A DNA stretch of 64,000 nt from the NCBI GenBank assembly GCA_009869945.1, contig WIXG01000310.1, positions 30,024 through 94,023 on the forward strand. The letters are read 5' to 3'. Source of the DNA: Mesaphorura yosii (Eukaryota > Arthropoda > Collembola > Poduromorpha > Tullbergiidae). A program made the position numbers and the translations under genes. The notes under the pieces were generated by a model. It saw only the letters and a list, made by a program, of their open reading frames with translations. It was not told the DNA's origin and did no database searches. This document shows positions 24,401 to 39,400 of the stretch, piece after piece; position 1 is the stretch's first letter; each line of letters starts with the position of its first letter.

Positions 24401-27400
24401 TAATGAGCGCTGGAAAAGTTATTCATCATCGTATGCGTATTGACTATCGACTTTTCAACAATAACAACAAGCCTTTCAATTTCTAAATTCTAAGCAGTGC
24501 AGTGAAATGTGTAACTAAACTGAGACGAGATGAGATGAAAGCCAAAGCCATTGTCGTGAGAATTCTGAAATGAAAAGCCGAGACAAGCCAGCCTTGATTC
24601 TTGATGCTTGTTGTGTCGTGTTGTTGGTTTTGTAAATTCACGCCTTCAAAGAAGAATCCAAGAATCCGTTCTCGATTGAAGTTGAGTAATGAGCGTTGTC
24701 TATAGTTGATGAGTTTTCTTAGCGGGCCCGGCTGAGAATGAGAATTGGTTCAAATCTTGAACGACTACTCATGAACTTGATTTGTTGCATTACCGTCTAC
24801 TTGCAGGGCACTTGGCACCTTGGCTTCTTCTGTTTCTTTCTGCTTCTGGAAGGAATTTGTAGCCGTTTAGCGAAGTGAGACTCTGAAATCATTCGTGAAG
24901 GTGCTCGCATCCGATTTCGATGCAATTTCGTCGCTTGAAATGCATTATTTACGCAAATTCCATGCGAGATGCACTAAAGAGCCCAAAAATGCGTAGCGTA
25001 TACGAGTTTTGGCTCGGTATTTGTGCGCACGTGAATTTGTTTATGAAGATACTCTTTTTGCCACATTCTACAAGTAACACGTTACACGTGTTTAGTGTTT
25101 TTCAATCTGAGTAACAAGACAAGAAGGCGAACGCTCGATCGCTGTTCACTGTTCATTATTCGCGTCTCATATCGCATCTCGTTAAGAATGCATTTTTCAA
25201 GCCGTTATTTATGGCTTGGCGTCTCGCGTCTCCTCCACCTCCCCATTTTTTATCGGGAGCTCGTCGTACACGAAGAAGGTGCTTTCCTGGCTCTTCTGAT
25301 GCGTTTTTGATTGCTATTGGCCTTGGTGCCTCAGGACTCAGGTGCAATTTATATGCGACGCGTAAACGTACGCGTAATTTGTACGTTGGTCTTTTGTTTG
25401 TGCAGTCTACATTGTAATTTCGTACGTGAACGTTAAGAATTCTTTTGATGGTCAAAACTCGTCCAGTGGCTCAGTCCAGATCTCTTTCAACCAAGCAATG
25501 TCCTGACAGCCAAGAAATCGAAGATGTGATTAACTCCGGCCATGCATCGCAATTCCTGGTCTGGCCTGGCCTGTACATAATCACAATTCACAAAATAAAC
25601 ACAGGCCTCAATCACGCGTTCTCGTTCGCATTTTAAGACGAATCATGCATGAAATGCATATAGACTACATTTCTTTTCGAGGCTGGAAGGCTGGTGTTGT
25701 TTTTCGTTCAGTCCCTTGTCCACTAATTATTCTGACTCTAATTAGAACTTGCCTGCCAGCATTTTCCTTCAGCGTACATGAGCTGCAATCGTTCGGACTG
25801 AATTTTCAGCTGCTTTTCACTGGAAATTGATTTTGAATTAATTGGTATTACCTGCTAAGCACTCAGCATTCACGCACGCAAGCTCGCACGGTAAAATTTT
25901 GATGGAGCTCGGCTGCGGAAAAATCGGGGCTAATTTCAGCTGTCTGCCGTTGTCCGTTGTTGCTCGTTGCAAATACAAATGCAACCAAAGCATGTTCATT
26001 GCCATTGTTGTGTTGTGTATGAATTAAATAACCTGGCCACTAGCCGAACGGATCTGACAGTTTTTTCCGACTTCCTTTCCTGTACTCGAATCGTAGACTG
26101 CTCACTAAACCAACTAAACTAAACAGGAAGAGTAAAAGTATTGACGGAAACCATAACGTAACGCAAGCACATAGCATAACTTGAACTTGCATTCGGTTTT
26201 GCTTCGCGTGGAATGAGACAATAAGCAGTGCAGTGGCGGTGGGCACAGAAATATTTACTTACGGTCTACAGTGGCAGTGGCATTAATAATGATTGATTCA
26301 AGCCCTGCGCTGTCGTGCAGGGGTTCAATGCTCAAATAAAAACGAGAGTAATTCCGGCATTGCTTTTAATACCTTTCCCTTGCTTGCTCATTGCTCGCGT
26401 TTCGCGTTTTGAGATCTCGTTAACTCGTGTGTGGACTAAGCTAGAGTGCAGTTTCCTTAATAATAGTGATAATACGCCACGCCAGGCTGACGTGGAGCGG
26501 AGCGTGGAGGATGGAGCATTTTTGTTGTCGTCCCTCGCGTATTTTCATTTTCATTCATTTCTGCTACTCGTTACTGCTACCCTCACCAAGAATTAAAACC
26601 TTATTGCTGTTGCTATCTATCAGCCGGTGCTTCAGCTTCGAGTACGCGACGCGATGCCCTGACCAAGCCAAAGCCAAGGGCAAGGGTGTTCGCTACTCTC
26701 GTGTCGTATTTATAGAACAGTAACATCTGTCTGACTCATTGTCTTTACCGCTAATCCAAAGTCCAAGTACAATATTGAAATTCAGGAATACGGCTCTGAA
26801 ATGAACGAAAAGTGAACGTTTACGGCACTTATCGATTTCACAATCATTACGCTAACGCTAAAGGAAGGCGGTTAAAGCAAGCAAGCATGATGCATGCAAG
26901 AATTCACTTTCGGCTCTGCTCGGCACAAATCAGGAAATGAAAAAATCTTGCAAAACGCAATTTCGGAAGAAAATATATTTGACGACTGGCTTGACTCTGC
27001 CTCTTGACGCTTCGCTTTCATTTCTCCACAATATAATTCGCTGGATGACAATGGCAGTGACAACGACAGTCGACAGCGCATAATGCAATTCGGATGAGAT
27101 TTACGGCTGCTTCGTGTATAGCGTCACGGTGGCCCAATACAGGCTCACAAAACTGAAAGTGAGTCCAAAGGCTCAAAGGAAATGCTGTTGGCGAATTGTA
27201 AAAATATGAGGCAAGCGTAAAAAATGAATTATAAATTATATTGCGTGCATGTTTTGGAAATATGCATAGCCCAGTCTCTCAGTCCTCTCCAGCCCAGTTC
27301 CATTCTCCCATTGTTCGATTATTCGTTTGGTGGTCTGGGCTGCTGCTCTCGTTAGCAGTTAGCAAAGGGTGAATTTGCTTGACTGTCGCGTGCCATTCTA

Positions 27401-30400
27401 TTTCGGTTCGGGTTAGACAAGAGTCGGAACAATAACTCTTGTTCGACTGACACGGGAGAAAATTGCCCTTTGCTTGGCTGCCCTGCAGTGCAGGCCTTAA
27501 TTCAATGAGCCGGCCAGGCAGGCCAGAAAAATGGAACCCCAAAAGCGAAGGCGAAAAGCGCCGCCGCCGTCGTTGTATGAATGACCTCATTCATTCCATT
27601 ACGAATTACGACTCCCTGCTTCTACTTGATCACAAACACAAAAAACTCTTTCAGTGCGTAATGCGTACGCGTATTTGGTTCAATATTGCCGACGAGCAAT
27701 GTGTGAGCGGAGTAGTAAAAGTATTGATAACTTGTTCTCTAAACTCCAGCAGCGGAAGCCAAATGAAGCGTAAATATACAAGGCGATCATTGGGTGCTTG
27801 GCCTGAACTTCTCTTTTAATCAATACGCTGCAGGTAGTCTTCAAGTCTTTGTACGCGTACCCACAAATTCTAATGCATGGAGGCATTTATCAGCGCCGAC
27901 ACGAATTCACACATTCGGCTGCAGGCTACACGTCACGTCACAGTCGCATGAAATTTATCATTCAGCCTCTGCGTCAAGAGATTTGTCTCTTCTTGTCATA
28001 GTCATATCAGGCTTAAAGCGCTCAGAACGTAGAAGTTTTGCGATTCTGCGCCTGCGCCAAAGGACAAATTTCAGATTATAATTCAGACCGCACAAATTAT
28101 AATCTATCTGTGCTGGTGCTGGCTGTCATAAACGTGTGAATTGTGAATTGCAGACACAAAAGTCAAGGTAGTTAGTCTCAACCCTCAAGTGAGCTTGGCA
28201 TGGCTCTCAAGTCAATGCACCCTTTTTGGTTGCAACTTGCACAGCTTCTCCATTCTCCAACTTGTTCTTGTTCCTGTTCTGATCTGATTTCGAATTACGA
28301 ATTCATAACAAGTCTTACGTAACAAACACAACAGACAACACGAAGCAACAGAAGCAGAAGTAAAATGCTCGACTCGACTAATGGAAATTCCATCTCAAAT
28401 GCAAAAGCAAAATGCATGCATGCATGGAGTTGATGTAGAATGTTGAAGTTATTAATCTTGCAGTGAAGCTCAAGCTCAAGCTCATCTGAATAACAATGCC
28501 ATCGCCAATTGCCATCGAATTTGGTCGGGCGAATTTTGCTTTTGCAAAAGCAAGAGTTTTCATTGCTCTCAGAAGTGAATTCTACTTATCTTCACGAGAG
28601 ATCAGAGTTGGCTTGGCTTGAAGCGTCACTGTGTTTGAGGAAATTGCTTACAATTGCCATCGCCATTCATTTACTGCTCACACATTAAATCACTGCTCGA
28701 TTGCTGATTGTTGATTGTTGCTGGGTTGCGATTGTTGTGCCTTGAAAGTTGAAACGAGTATTTTGACGGCGACGACCACGATGACGCTAATGAGCTGTTC
28801 ATTATCACGGCTTCAAGCTGTAGGCTAAGCAGGCTTAGGCTTGGAGCCCGTTTAGATTTATTAGTTTGTATCCCGAAATGCAGTTTGCTAGTTCAAAGTT
28901 GTTCAAAAGTTCAAGTTTAAGCTTCTGGGCGACATCAAGAAGCATGTTTGACCGGGCGACTAAAATGAAATTGCAACGAAGCCGTGGAGTGGATGAAGCG
29001 TGATTACAAGAATATTATGGATTGGATTGGGCATGAGAATCTGACATGACAGGGCAGGGCTAGGCGGTGGTGAAAATACGGTTAAACTTTTCTCGTTCTC
29101 GGCGACACTTCCGCTTGCCTGTCTTGAGTCATGTCGGGCTCATGTTGGTGTTGGTGTGTTTTGTCATTCGTGCGGAGCGAATGCGAAGAAATTTTGTGCT
29201 TACTGTTGTGCTGTTTGTTCGTTTGCTTGCTCGACTCGAGTGTTAGAGAAAACGAGAGCATGAGCAGACTCGCTTTTTTTTAAATGTGAAATGCGGACGA
29301 TAGGAGGAAAGTTCAAGCAGGCTTTCCAGACTCCAGTCACTCCAGCAGCAGTGCTAGAAGAAATCGATTGCTGCGTGCGGCGTGTCGCGTGCAGCGCAGT
29401 GCTTGGCTTCCTCGTTCTTACTTGAATTCCTGTATAAGTGAGAGTGAAAGTCCAAACTCCATCACACTCACTCACTCACAGCGTGGTGAAAGGAGCAGGG
29501 CAGAAGGAGAGTGAACTTTGTGTGGTCCGAGTCGAGCTAGCCGGGCAGAGACATGAATGTGTTTTCCATGCACTCATCGCCGTTCGCTTGACGGTCCGAC
29601 CAACGAATAACGAGCCAACACAATCGCATGCTGAATACTTCAATTTTTATGTTTACCTTGTGAGTCATTTCCATTTCAACTTTCTTGGGGAAAGCGAAAT
29701 GCTGCGCTGGGAAAGTCTTTGTCTCAGGCAACTCAGACTTCCTCTCTGTATGGACGGACGCATGAAAATATGCGTATGAAATGAAGAGAATTAAATGCTA
29801 TGAGATGTCTTGCATTCTAACAATCGACATTCGATAATGAATCATGCCTGAAATCCTGAGCATTAACATAGTTAAGATTATGGCTTAAATTTGTATTGCG
29901 TTGTCATTTGTCATTGCCATTGCTAACTTGGGATCTTTTTTTTCTTGCCACATGCCACCACGTTTCTGGAATCTGTCAACAGGGCTCAAGTGTAAGTTTC
30001 TACGTCCGAAGTTCTGAAATTCTGCCTGCGTTTTATTTTGCCGGCTGTTCGTATCGTACTCGTTTTTGTTTCGTTTTCGTTATCCTTTGAAGTTTGATTT
30101 TGTCATTGCTTGACTCTTGACTGGCCGAATTCGTACGCATTTTAATTGGATGCAGTTTGAAACTAGTTTACTACTCAATTATTTTGTACAAATTTGGAAG
30201 TGTCAATAAAATTTTATCTCTGCACCCATCAACAACCCGCCAGGTTGTAAATTATCAGCACCGCGCCTTGGTTCTTCGTTCTTGTGTTCTTGTCTTGAAG
30301 TTTTTTTTTTACTTGTTATTTCGCAAAGCTCATTTTTATAAGTTTTATTGCGTAAGTTTCCGTCATGCCTTTTGTCTTGGTTTTCTTATCACTACCTTGT

Positions 30401-33400
30401 GTCATTGCATTGAGTTGATCCAAATTTTAATTAAAATTCCAGATACTGACAATCAGCGGGTCATAATCTACGTGAAGGACGTCAACGATGAGGCACCGTA
30501 CTTTATCAACCGTCCGCTGCCCATGCAGGCTGTTGTGCAGCTCAACGCACCGCCAAACACCCCCGTCTTCACGCTCCAGGCGAGGGATCCGGACACGGAC
30601 CACAGCATCCACTACTTTATCGTGCGTGACAGAAGTAAGTCGATCACAATCACAAGACAATTCTATGATAGCCTGATACCAATTCAATTAATCTCCATCG
30701 GTCGCTTTTTCTTGCTCTTCTGCAGCCGGCGGCCGTTTCGAAGTCGACGAACGTTCTGGTGTCGTCCGAACCCGAGCCAACGACCCCTTCCAGCTCGACA
30801 TGGAGTACGTGCTCTACGTGAAGGCCGAAGATCAGAACGGGCGACTGGACGACCGGAGATTCCAGAGCACTCCAGAAGAAAGGCTCTCCATCGTCGGAGG
30901 AAAGCGACCACCGCAGTTTTACATGCCCAAGTACGAGGCAGAAATTCCGGAGAATCGCAAGAAGGATTCCGAGTACGTGACATTTTGCTACTTTGTATAT
31001 TTATCGGACGGGCAGATTGCTCTTTGCCCTGCTCACGCACGCACGCAAGCTGCTGGTTTGCTCGCTGCTGGTGAATTAAACTCTTAAAAATGCGGCTAAT
31101 CAACCCAAAACCAAAATCAAACCAAACCACACACAAACTCGTTATCGTTTCTCGTTATCAAGTCATCAATATCCTTTTTTGAAGCAAAGTAACTTCAGTC
31201 AAGCCAGTTTTACGCGTGTGGCTCTTTTTCGCGAAAACTCGACCCATTATAACAAATTGACAGTTTGCAGTTCATACGAATAATACGAAACAACGATCAA
31301 CGAAGCGAGCAAGGCCGTCATTAAAAAAATCGACGAATGTACCTTAAATATTAAGCAGATGGCTTGATTCTGCATTCTTCCGCGAATTCGAAAAGTGGTA
31401 AAGTTCTGGTTAAGTTCGGGTACAACAAGTGATGCAGTAATGATTAATTTTGTTGGGCACCACCTGCTTGTCTGCGATTACAAAACTGTCAAAGCGCAAT
31501 GTTCAGGATTAGAAACCCACTTAGTAATTGCCTACATTATTGGGTTGAAATACCGGAAGTCAACGGCATCCGAATTTTTCTTTGCTTCAGACCTCAGTCA
31601 GGAAGAAAAGGAAAAACATTTCTGGTTCCTTCTACGCCAATGTCGATTCGCTATTACATTCCAAATAGTGCCTTGTTCCATTAGAATGGTTCTTACTGAT
31701 GATGTTGAGTCTGATAATTCTTTGTTAATTGCACCGTCAATTAACATTTAAGCCAGTTAATAGAAATCCGGAATCTGTGCCTGAAAAAGAGCCGGGCGCA
31801 ATTTTGCAAAAGCCTCGTGCGAAAATCAATTCAAAGACCAGAAATTGACGGTTGAGCGTCGAATCATGACATCTGCAAATAATTAAGCCATTAAAAACTT
31901 TGTACGTTGGTACAAGACATTTTTGTGCTATTCTCAGTAGAACAAAGCCTGCCTGCTGCTTTCCAGCTAACTCTTTTGGCTTCTTGTCTTTCTTTTTCAA
32001 ACTCGGCTCAAATTACGAACTAGGTAGGCATGCCGTAAAATAAAGTTTTCTCACTTAAACTCAAACGTTCGAAATTGACATGGAAAACAAGTCAATGCGG
32101 ATCGTAAAACAAGAACAAAAAATTCTTAAAGAAAGGACCGGGCTCAAAAGATAAGTCGACAAGTGCTTATTTAAAGGGAAATTCGTAATGGCAGTTTACT
32201 GTTTGGTTTTAAGAGGAAACATAAACGCAAAACGCATACAAACATGTGTTTCTGTCATATGCGTGCAGTGAAGCCAATAATTCTTCATAACTGCTTATAA
32301 ACGCGAAAGACCATCGCCAAACGCGACGGGGAAGCATACTTAAAGTGTCATAAATGCGTCTGGAAAGGCAAGGCAGTTTCCTGATTAAAACCTGATGGTT
32401 AGAGATTCGGAGCATATTCTGCAGCGCAGCAAAGATGCGTTGTTATTATTGTTGTCACCCTTGAGAATTAACCCTAAATGAACACAGACGAGACGGGAAA
32501 ATCGACGGCATGAGTCACACATGTGAGCATCTGAGCGTCTTTCATCCCGAGCCAATATTTCGACCCATTCTTCAGTCTTATGCGCGGGCGATTTTGGGAT
32601 GTAGATGACCAAAATATCATTTTCTGGACAATAAAATTCTATTTCTCGAGTATTAACATGTGTTTTATGGCTTTGAGGTTTACAATCTCACATTTTGGGT
32701 AATAAACTCTGGAACTCGTGGCGTACCGCGATGGCGATGGGCAATTGACAATTGTCCAGCTCAGAGATCATAAAAGGAAGATTCTGTCATCCGCTGCAAC
32801 GGCAAGGCAGGCAGTCGCAGTGAAGGCAGTGACAATGACAATGACACTGGCGCCTTATTCTGCGCTGCGTTCGGCTTTGAGTAGGAAGTTGAAGTTGAAA
32901 CTGAAGTTAAACTTAACTGACAACAACGACACGGCCGACGCGTAATAAAACTGTGACATGTGACATGACGGCTTTCTTTCTGGTTCAGAATGGGCTGAAC
33001 AGGGATGGGAAGATTTTGATGTGATTGAATGCTTGCGTCTCGAGTTGAATTTAGTTTTCTTCTTTTCTTTCTGCTTCTGCGGTTGACGTCGATAGTAAAA
33101 TTAAGCAATTACATATAAACTCCAAAGAGTTGTCTTAGTGGGTATGGTGGAAGGGATTTGTAGGAATAGACCGAGAATTCCAGTAGAGACAGTTTCGACT
33201 CGAGTTCCTGGAATAAGAACAGTCATATTTCTTTATTTGGAATGTCAGATAAGAAGGAGAGGAGAGGAGATGACAAAATTATCGCTGTCGTTGTTGACTG
33301 TGACAATAACATTATGCATTGCGGAGCCGTGTCGCGAGCCGTCTTTTTCGGTAGTTTGTTGTAAAGATGTAAAGAAGAACGTATGGAACTGTGCTAAATT

Positions 33401-36400
33401 TAGAATTTCTAAGCACGAAATCAAATTGCACCATATTAATCATAATTACTGCTTGCTGTCTCGTGCCTGATCAGGCCAGGGCAATTTTCTCTCTTTTCGG
33501 CGCAATGACGCACGCGGCTCCCTATTTCATGCCCCTTGTTAACAAAGTCATTCAAAAGTTCCAGTCACCAGCCTATAATTAGCTCAGGCCAAGACTCAGC
33601 TTGGCGCTGGTTTTTAAATATTGGACGACGTGACCTTTCCCGGCCCTGGTCCACCCGGGCTGACTCGGATTGCAAGTTTCATGCTTGCGGTTAGCTTTGA
33701 TCAGTCATCAGCGTCGAAAGTGACGTCGCATTTTCGGCATCGCTTAGCGTAATTAGAACCTCAATCTCTGAATAATTCATGAGATTCAGAGGAGTAAAGT
33801 TTGGCGCATGAGACAAAGTGCAATGGTAGAAATTCGGTTTTCGGGTTTAGAAGCTCAAACACAGAGAATCCAGGCTCCAGCGTCCAGCGAGACTGTTAAC
33901 ACGAACTTGTAATGTAATTGGATACAATGCTACAAAATAACATGGCACAGCATCCGCTGGCTCCTGGCTCTCAGGCCAGGAAACTCATCCGCGCGAGGAC
34001 GAGAATGTACTTGATCAGGAAGTCGTAATGCGAGATGCTGTCACCATAAATTGTGGCTTAAGTGACTCCGCTGCTGCTAACGGCTCAGTTCGGCGGCGCG
34101 CAGGTTAATTGAATTTTTACGAGCAGCGGCCCAGCAGCAAGCGAGGCGATAGGCGATGAAAATAAAGCATGACTCTAATTTATTGTCTTGTTTTCTTCCC
34201 CGCTACGCGTAACAGCATCATCTCCGTCAAGGCAAAGTCGTTTGCGGACCGCGAAATTCGCTATACGCTCAAAGCCTCCGGACAGCAGGGGCAAGGAACC
34301 TTCAACATCGCACCGACGACGGGCATCGTCAAGCTCGCGAAGGAACTGGACTTTGAAGACCTCCGCCAGCCGCACGTTTACCAGCTCATGGTCACGGCAA
34401 CGGAGGACTCGGGTGGATTCTCCACGAGCGTGGAGCTCACGATTCGAGTTTCTGACGTGAACGATGTAAGCTCGGCCTTTTAGAAAAGCAGTTAGAAAAA
34501 TATGCGTAAATCAGGAATCCTGCTCTTTCACTTTTCCAGAATGCACCAAAATTCGAACTGCCCGACTACCAAGCGCACAACGTGGACGAAGACCTGCCGC
34601 TGGAAACCTCGATTCTGAGGGTGAAGGCGACCGACGCTGACTCGGGCTCAAACGCAGAGATCGAGTACCAAGTCTCCGATGATCACTTCAGCATTGACCC
34701 GAACGGTGTCATAAAGAACAATAAACAGCTGGACGCGGATAATAATAATGCGTACTACGAGTTTGTGGTCACTGCTAAAGACAAAGGTAAAGTGAGCTAG
34801 GGCCCGAATAGCGCTTGATAAGATTGATTGCCGGAGATCTTTACTTGCATGGCAGTGAAGGCATTTTTATTCCATTTCTTTAAACTGTGTCACAAAAAAT
34901 GAAACCTAAAATTCATGGCTTACTTGCGTCATTCCTTATGAATTCTTGGTTATAAAATTATGATGGTATGAATGACAATTAAATTCACTCATGACTATTT
35001 CAGGTGAGCCGCAGCAAACCGGAAGCGCCACTGTCAGGATCTACACGAAGAACAAGAACGACGAGGAGCCCAAATTCTCACAGCAAGTGTACACGCCCAA
35101 CGTTGACGAGAATGCTGGACCCGACACGCTCGTCACGACGGTCGTGGCGTCGGACAAGGACGGTGACAATGTTCGGTGAGTCCTGCCAGTTTTATGCCTT
35201 GGAGCGGCTTGCTTCAGAAGTAATTTACGGTGCCTGTTGTTGTTTGCAGCTTTGGATTCGTTGGTGGTGGCACCAAATGGGTGAGTTGTACTTTACAGTA
35301 CTTGAAATGGCATTTGAGTGAACAGGAATTGAAACTGGAGTAGTAACGCTTAACATGAAAATATTGACATTAAACGGCAACACTAAGTAACTACTCTGAC
35401 TCGAAAATAAACTTTTATTCCATCACCACAGGATCAGTTCGTCATTGAAGACTACACCGGTGTCATCCGTCTTCATAACGGAGCCATCGACTTGGACCGT
35501 GACAAGTACGAGCTGAATGTAACGGCCATTGATGACGGTAAGAGGTAACCTGGTACTATGGTACCATTGTCGTATCCAGGATGAGCCGACATTTCTTGTG
35601 TCGACCTGCCTCCAGGCTAGATGGTCAACTCATCCTGAACTTTTGCAATTATTTAGTTTGCTATTGATCATTTACACATTACATAAACTGTTGCATTGCA
35701 GGGTCGTGCTGCGAGGGCGGTGCGGTGACCATCCACACGTCCACTGCCGTGGTTGTCGTCTTCATCACTGATGTAAGCTCAAAACACGGCGTTCAACGTC
35801 GAATCGTCGAAAGTAGCCTCTAATTTGCAATTTCTTGGCCAGGTCAACGATCAAAAGCCATTGTTTAAAGACTGTGCGTCATACAACCCAAAAGTTATGG
35901 AAGGCGCGCCGAATGGAACACCCGTGCTTAGAGTTCATGCGACAGACGACGACAAAGGTGCCAATGGACAAGTAAAGTACTCGATCGTCCAGCAGCCAAA
36001 TCAGAAAGGAGCCAAGTTCACGGTCGACCCGGAAAGTGGCGAAGTGATCACGAACAAGGTGTTTGATCGCGAAGGAGACGATGGCAAATTCGTGTCGCTG
36101 ACGGTGAAAGCCACCGACCACGGAGACCCTCCACTCGAAGGTGTCTGCTCCTTCAACGTGGAAATCTTGGGTATGAACGCAGCGAATTGACAATCAATTG
36201 TAGAATTTGAATTTGAGTAAGTAAGCAGGAGCTAATTGTTGTAATCCCTGACGTATTTTCAGATGTGAACGATTCTCCTCCCCTCTTCGATCGCCAGAAG
36301 TACGTTGAGAACGTGAAGCAAGACACCAGCGTGGGCGCTAACATCCTGCGAGTGTCCGCCAGCGACGAGGACGCCGATAATAACGGAGCGATTGTATACA

Positions 36401-39400
36401 CCCTCGCGTCCCCTCAGAATCAAGGGGATTTGGATTACTTTGAGATCCAGCCGGAGTCTGGCTGGATTATTCTCAAGAAACCGCTCGACGTAAGTCAAGT
36501 CAAGCTCAGTTTTTCCTCGAAGCTGTTAGAATTTCAGGAAACGAACTTGTTAAGGTATAATGAACTCAGATAGCAGTAGCGAGTTGTGTGAAGATTTGAG
36601 TTTGAGGTCTTATATCTTGTGCGCAGGGAGCCAATTCTTTGCAAAATCCAAAATTGATATCACAAAGCACAAGCACGCTTCGTGGCGTGTCAGGAACAGA
36701 ATGCCATTTTAATTGTAGGACAAAATTTAAGCCGCTGTTTAGAATTTGCGCTGATAGCTTTCATAAATTCAAGTAAGACTTGACCGATTCATCAAGCAAG
36801 GTAATCGAATCAGCTTCAAACCGAAAACCATCGTTGGCATTATCACTGGATAATCGTTTATCGTTTCATTTCAGTGTTGTGTAGTTTAATGTCCAATTTT
36901 TCAGTTTCTGTTTTTATTTCACGTTGATAGCACGATTTTTGACAAAAGAAAATATTTTGATCCGCGATTTGCGAAGACATTTTTTGAAGCGCAATCGACT
37001 TTTCTGTTGTCTTTGTGAAAATTTAGAATTCAGATTTTTACGACATTTTTTAAGACAAGGCAAAGAATTTTTGAATGCCGCGAGGAACTTTGCAACCCTT
37101 CCCTTAATTTGTGTGTATTTTGTAAATCTTTTTGACGGAGTGGATCGGTTCAATTGCAAATTTGTTTTTAGCGTGAAAAGTATCGCTTGCAAGTTCAGGC
37201 TTCCGATAAGGGACTGGACCCTCTCGTGGCGGTAGTTGACGTGGAGCTGGACGTAGTTGATCGTAACAATAAGGTTGGTCCATGACAGAACAAATTAGCC
37301 AATTATAAAAGAGCAGATGAAGGCACCTTTATTACCAGTAAATCAGTAAAAATCGGAACAAGAATTAAGAAAGCGAGTTTTTGTTGGCAAGAATTGAAAG
37401 TAGTTAACTAACACAACATTTTTACTTTTTTTTATCTGATGAACGAGTGACGAATTTATCCAACGTATTTTGCTTGCTAGTATCTGGGTTCGACTCCTTA
37501 TCATCGTTGCTTTTAGTTTGATTTGCGTCCATTATCTTAACATTTTGAAGCAAGTGAATGCATGGGTAGAATCTTAAATTCCCTTTGTTGTTATATAATT
37601 GACATTGTACTGGTTTACTGGTAATGAAGTGAAAACGAGAAGACTGATCACCTGAAGAACAAAGTGATTCAGTGTGACAGAAGAGAAATTTTGAAATTTA
37701 AGCCGCGCTTATGCATTTTTTAAGCCACCAATCTGGGATCAAGGAGTGTATGGACCGATTTACACCAGGGAGAATGTGACAGTTGGTACAGTTGTCACGC
37801 CTGTGAAAGCAAGGTTCGTACGTTGCCCGGCTGGTATTTGGTGGTATTTCTAACGCGTATCGTAACGCATCGCGTAATTCACTTGCCTTTGCTCTTTGAC
37901 TATTCTTCTATTGTACTACTTCTTCTTTGTGGGCTCTTAACTAAACACTTAAACACTGCGTCACTCCACCATGCACTGTAATTAATTTAATGATGCCTTG
38001 CTTCCGCAATTTGCAATTCACTGGTGAAGGTGTGCTACGCTAAAAGCCAAAACGCAGCCATTGTCGTTGCCTTACTCAAATCCGCACTGTAGCTTATCAT
38101 ATTCGTATTCGTATCAGCACTAGCCAATCAGCAAGCGTCGTGCGTGTTTAATCGTCAATCCCCAGCGAAAAATCTCATTTTGTAAAAACATGGTAAAAAA
38201 CTCGAATCTCTGGTCAAAGGTCAGGTATTTAGGCAGAAAACATGCAAAATTGTTAATTAGGATAGGTTAATTACAGTTTTTGTCGATTAATTCACTTTCC
38301 TCATCATCCTTGCCACTCCACAGCGAGATTCCTACAAATTTGAAGCCATCGCCCAAGACAAAGGCTTTCCTCCGCTCTCGAGGACCGTCGAAGTCCAGAT
38401 TGACATCGTGAATCGTGACATCAACCCTCCAAAGCACGATTTTCTTGGTGAGCCGCTGCGTCGCTTTCGCGTTGCGCGTAGCCACTGAACGTAGAGTCCA
38501 AGAAAAATGCTAATTATTCGTGCCTTTCAGTCTACGGTCCGATTCACGTGAAGGAAAATATGCCCGTTGGAGCCAAAGTCATTTCGGTTAAAGCCAGGTA
38601 CAAATGCAATACAAATGCGTAGCGGCCAAGTGTGGGAAATGATAAATAGTTTAGACCCGCCGAGACGAAACAGATTTTTGTGCATGGCAAAATGACAGTG
38701 TTCAGGTTTGTGACTTGACTTGACTTGTGACATTGCGTCATTGCGCATCGCACTGCAGGGAGTCAGCCGACTCGAATTTTGAGCTTGGAAAAGAGCAACT
38801 TTTGCCTTTGCCCACCTACCAAGCGCCGCTTCTTTTAACATTTAAAGCATTTTTTTGAATTTGTGGAAGCGACCGCGTGAGAAATAACAAAAGTCACACA
38901 CTTTGAGCCGTCATTTTGTCATGTAAATCTCGACCAGCGAGAAGCCGAGCTAGAATTTTGGCCGTAGAAAAACTAAAGCACGAATTTTTTATACGCGTAC
39001 GTGTACAAGAATTTTGTACGTCTGCCTTTTTTAATGAGCCGCAGACAATTTTGTTGATGTGTCTTGATCGCAATTTTGTAGTAGAAAGTGATTAGTCAAG
39101 CGATTAGTGAATTGTTTTAGAGAACGTCTGCGAATTTTTGATGCCAGAACCTGGAATATTGTGCGTAGTTTGTAGTTTTATATGTATGCTCTAATTAATT
39201 TTTGACGAGCTGATTGTATTTTTCGTAATCTACCTACGATATGGTATATAGTGATATGATTTTTGAGGCAGGTGAGCCATGTTAGTGGGTAGAAATGCAA
39301 TGCATCGATCATGCGAAGATTGTAAGGAGACTTGTATTTTTGACGTAGATTTTAGAAATTGATGTCGTGAAGCTTTTTTGTCCGTGCCGTATCGTACATT

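Larger units (their letters stand above)
15473..29982 (+). other. CadN: CadN 14.5-kb intron
   Basis: No second gene is visible on either strand. The longest open frames (17539-18054, 19130-19672 minus, 20933-21481) show neither domains nor exon structure. The DNA is rich in dispersed CCAAG/CTTGG pentamer runs (for example 18774-18789 and 20111-20135), a GAGCC array (15955-15978) and the palindrome TACGCGTACG (23957-23966, 24001-24010). Its size and its place after the N-terminal exons make it the likeliest home for intronic enhancers. That is inference. Confidence 0.6.
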
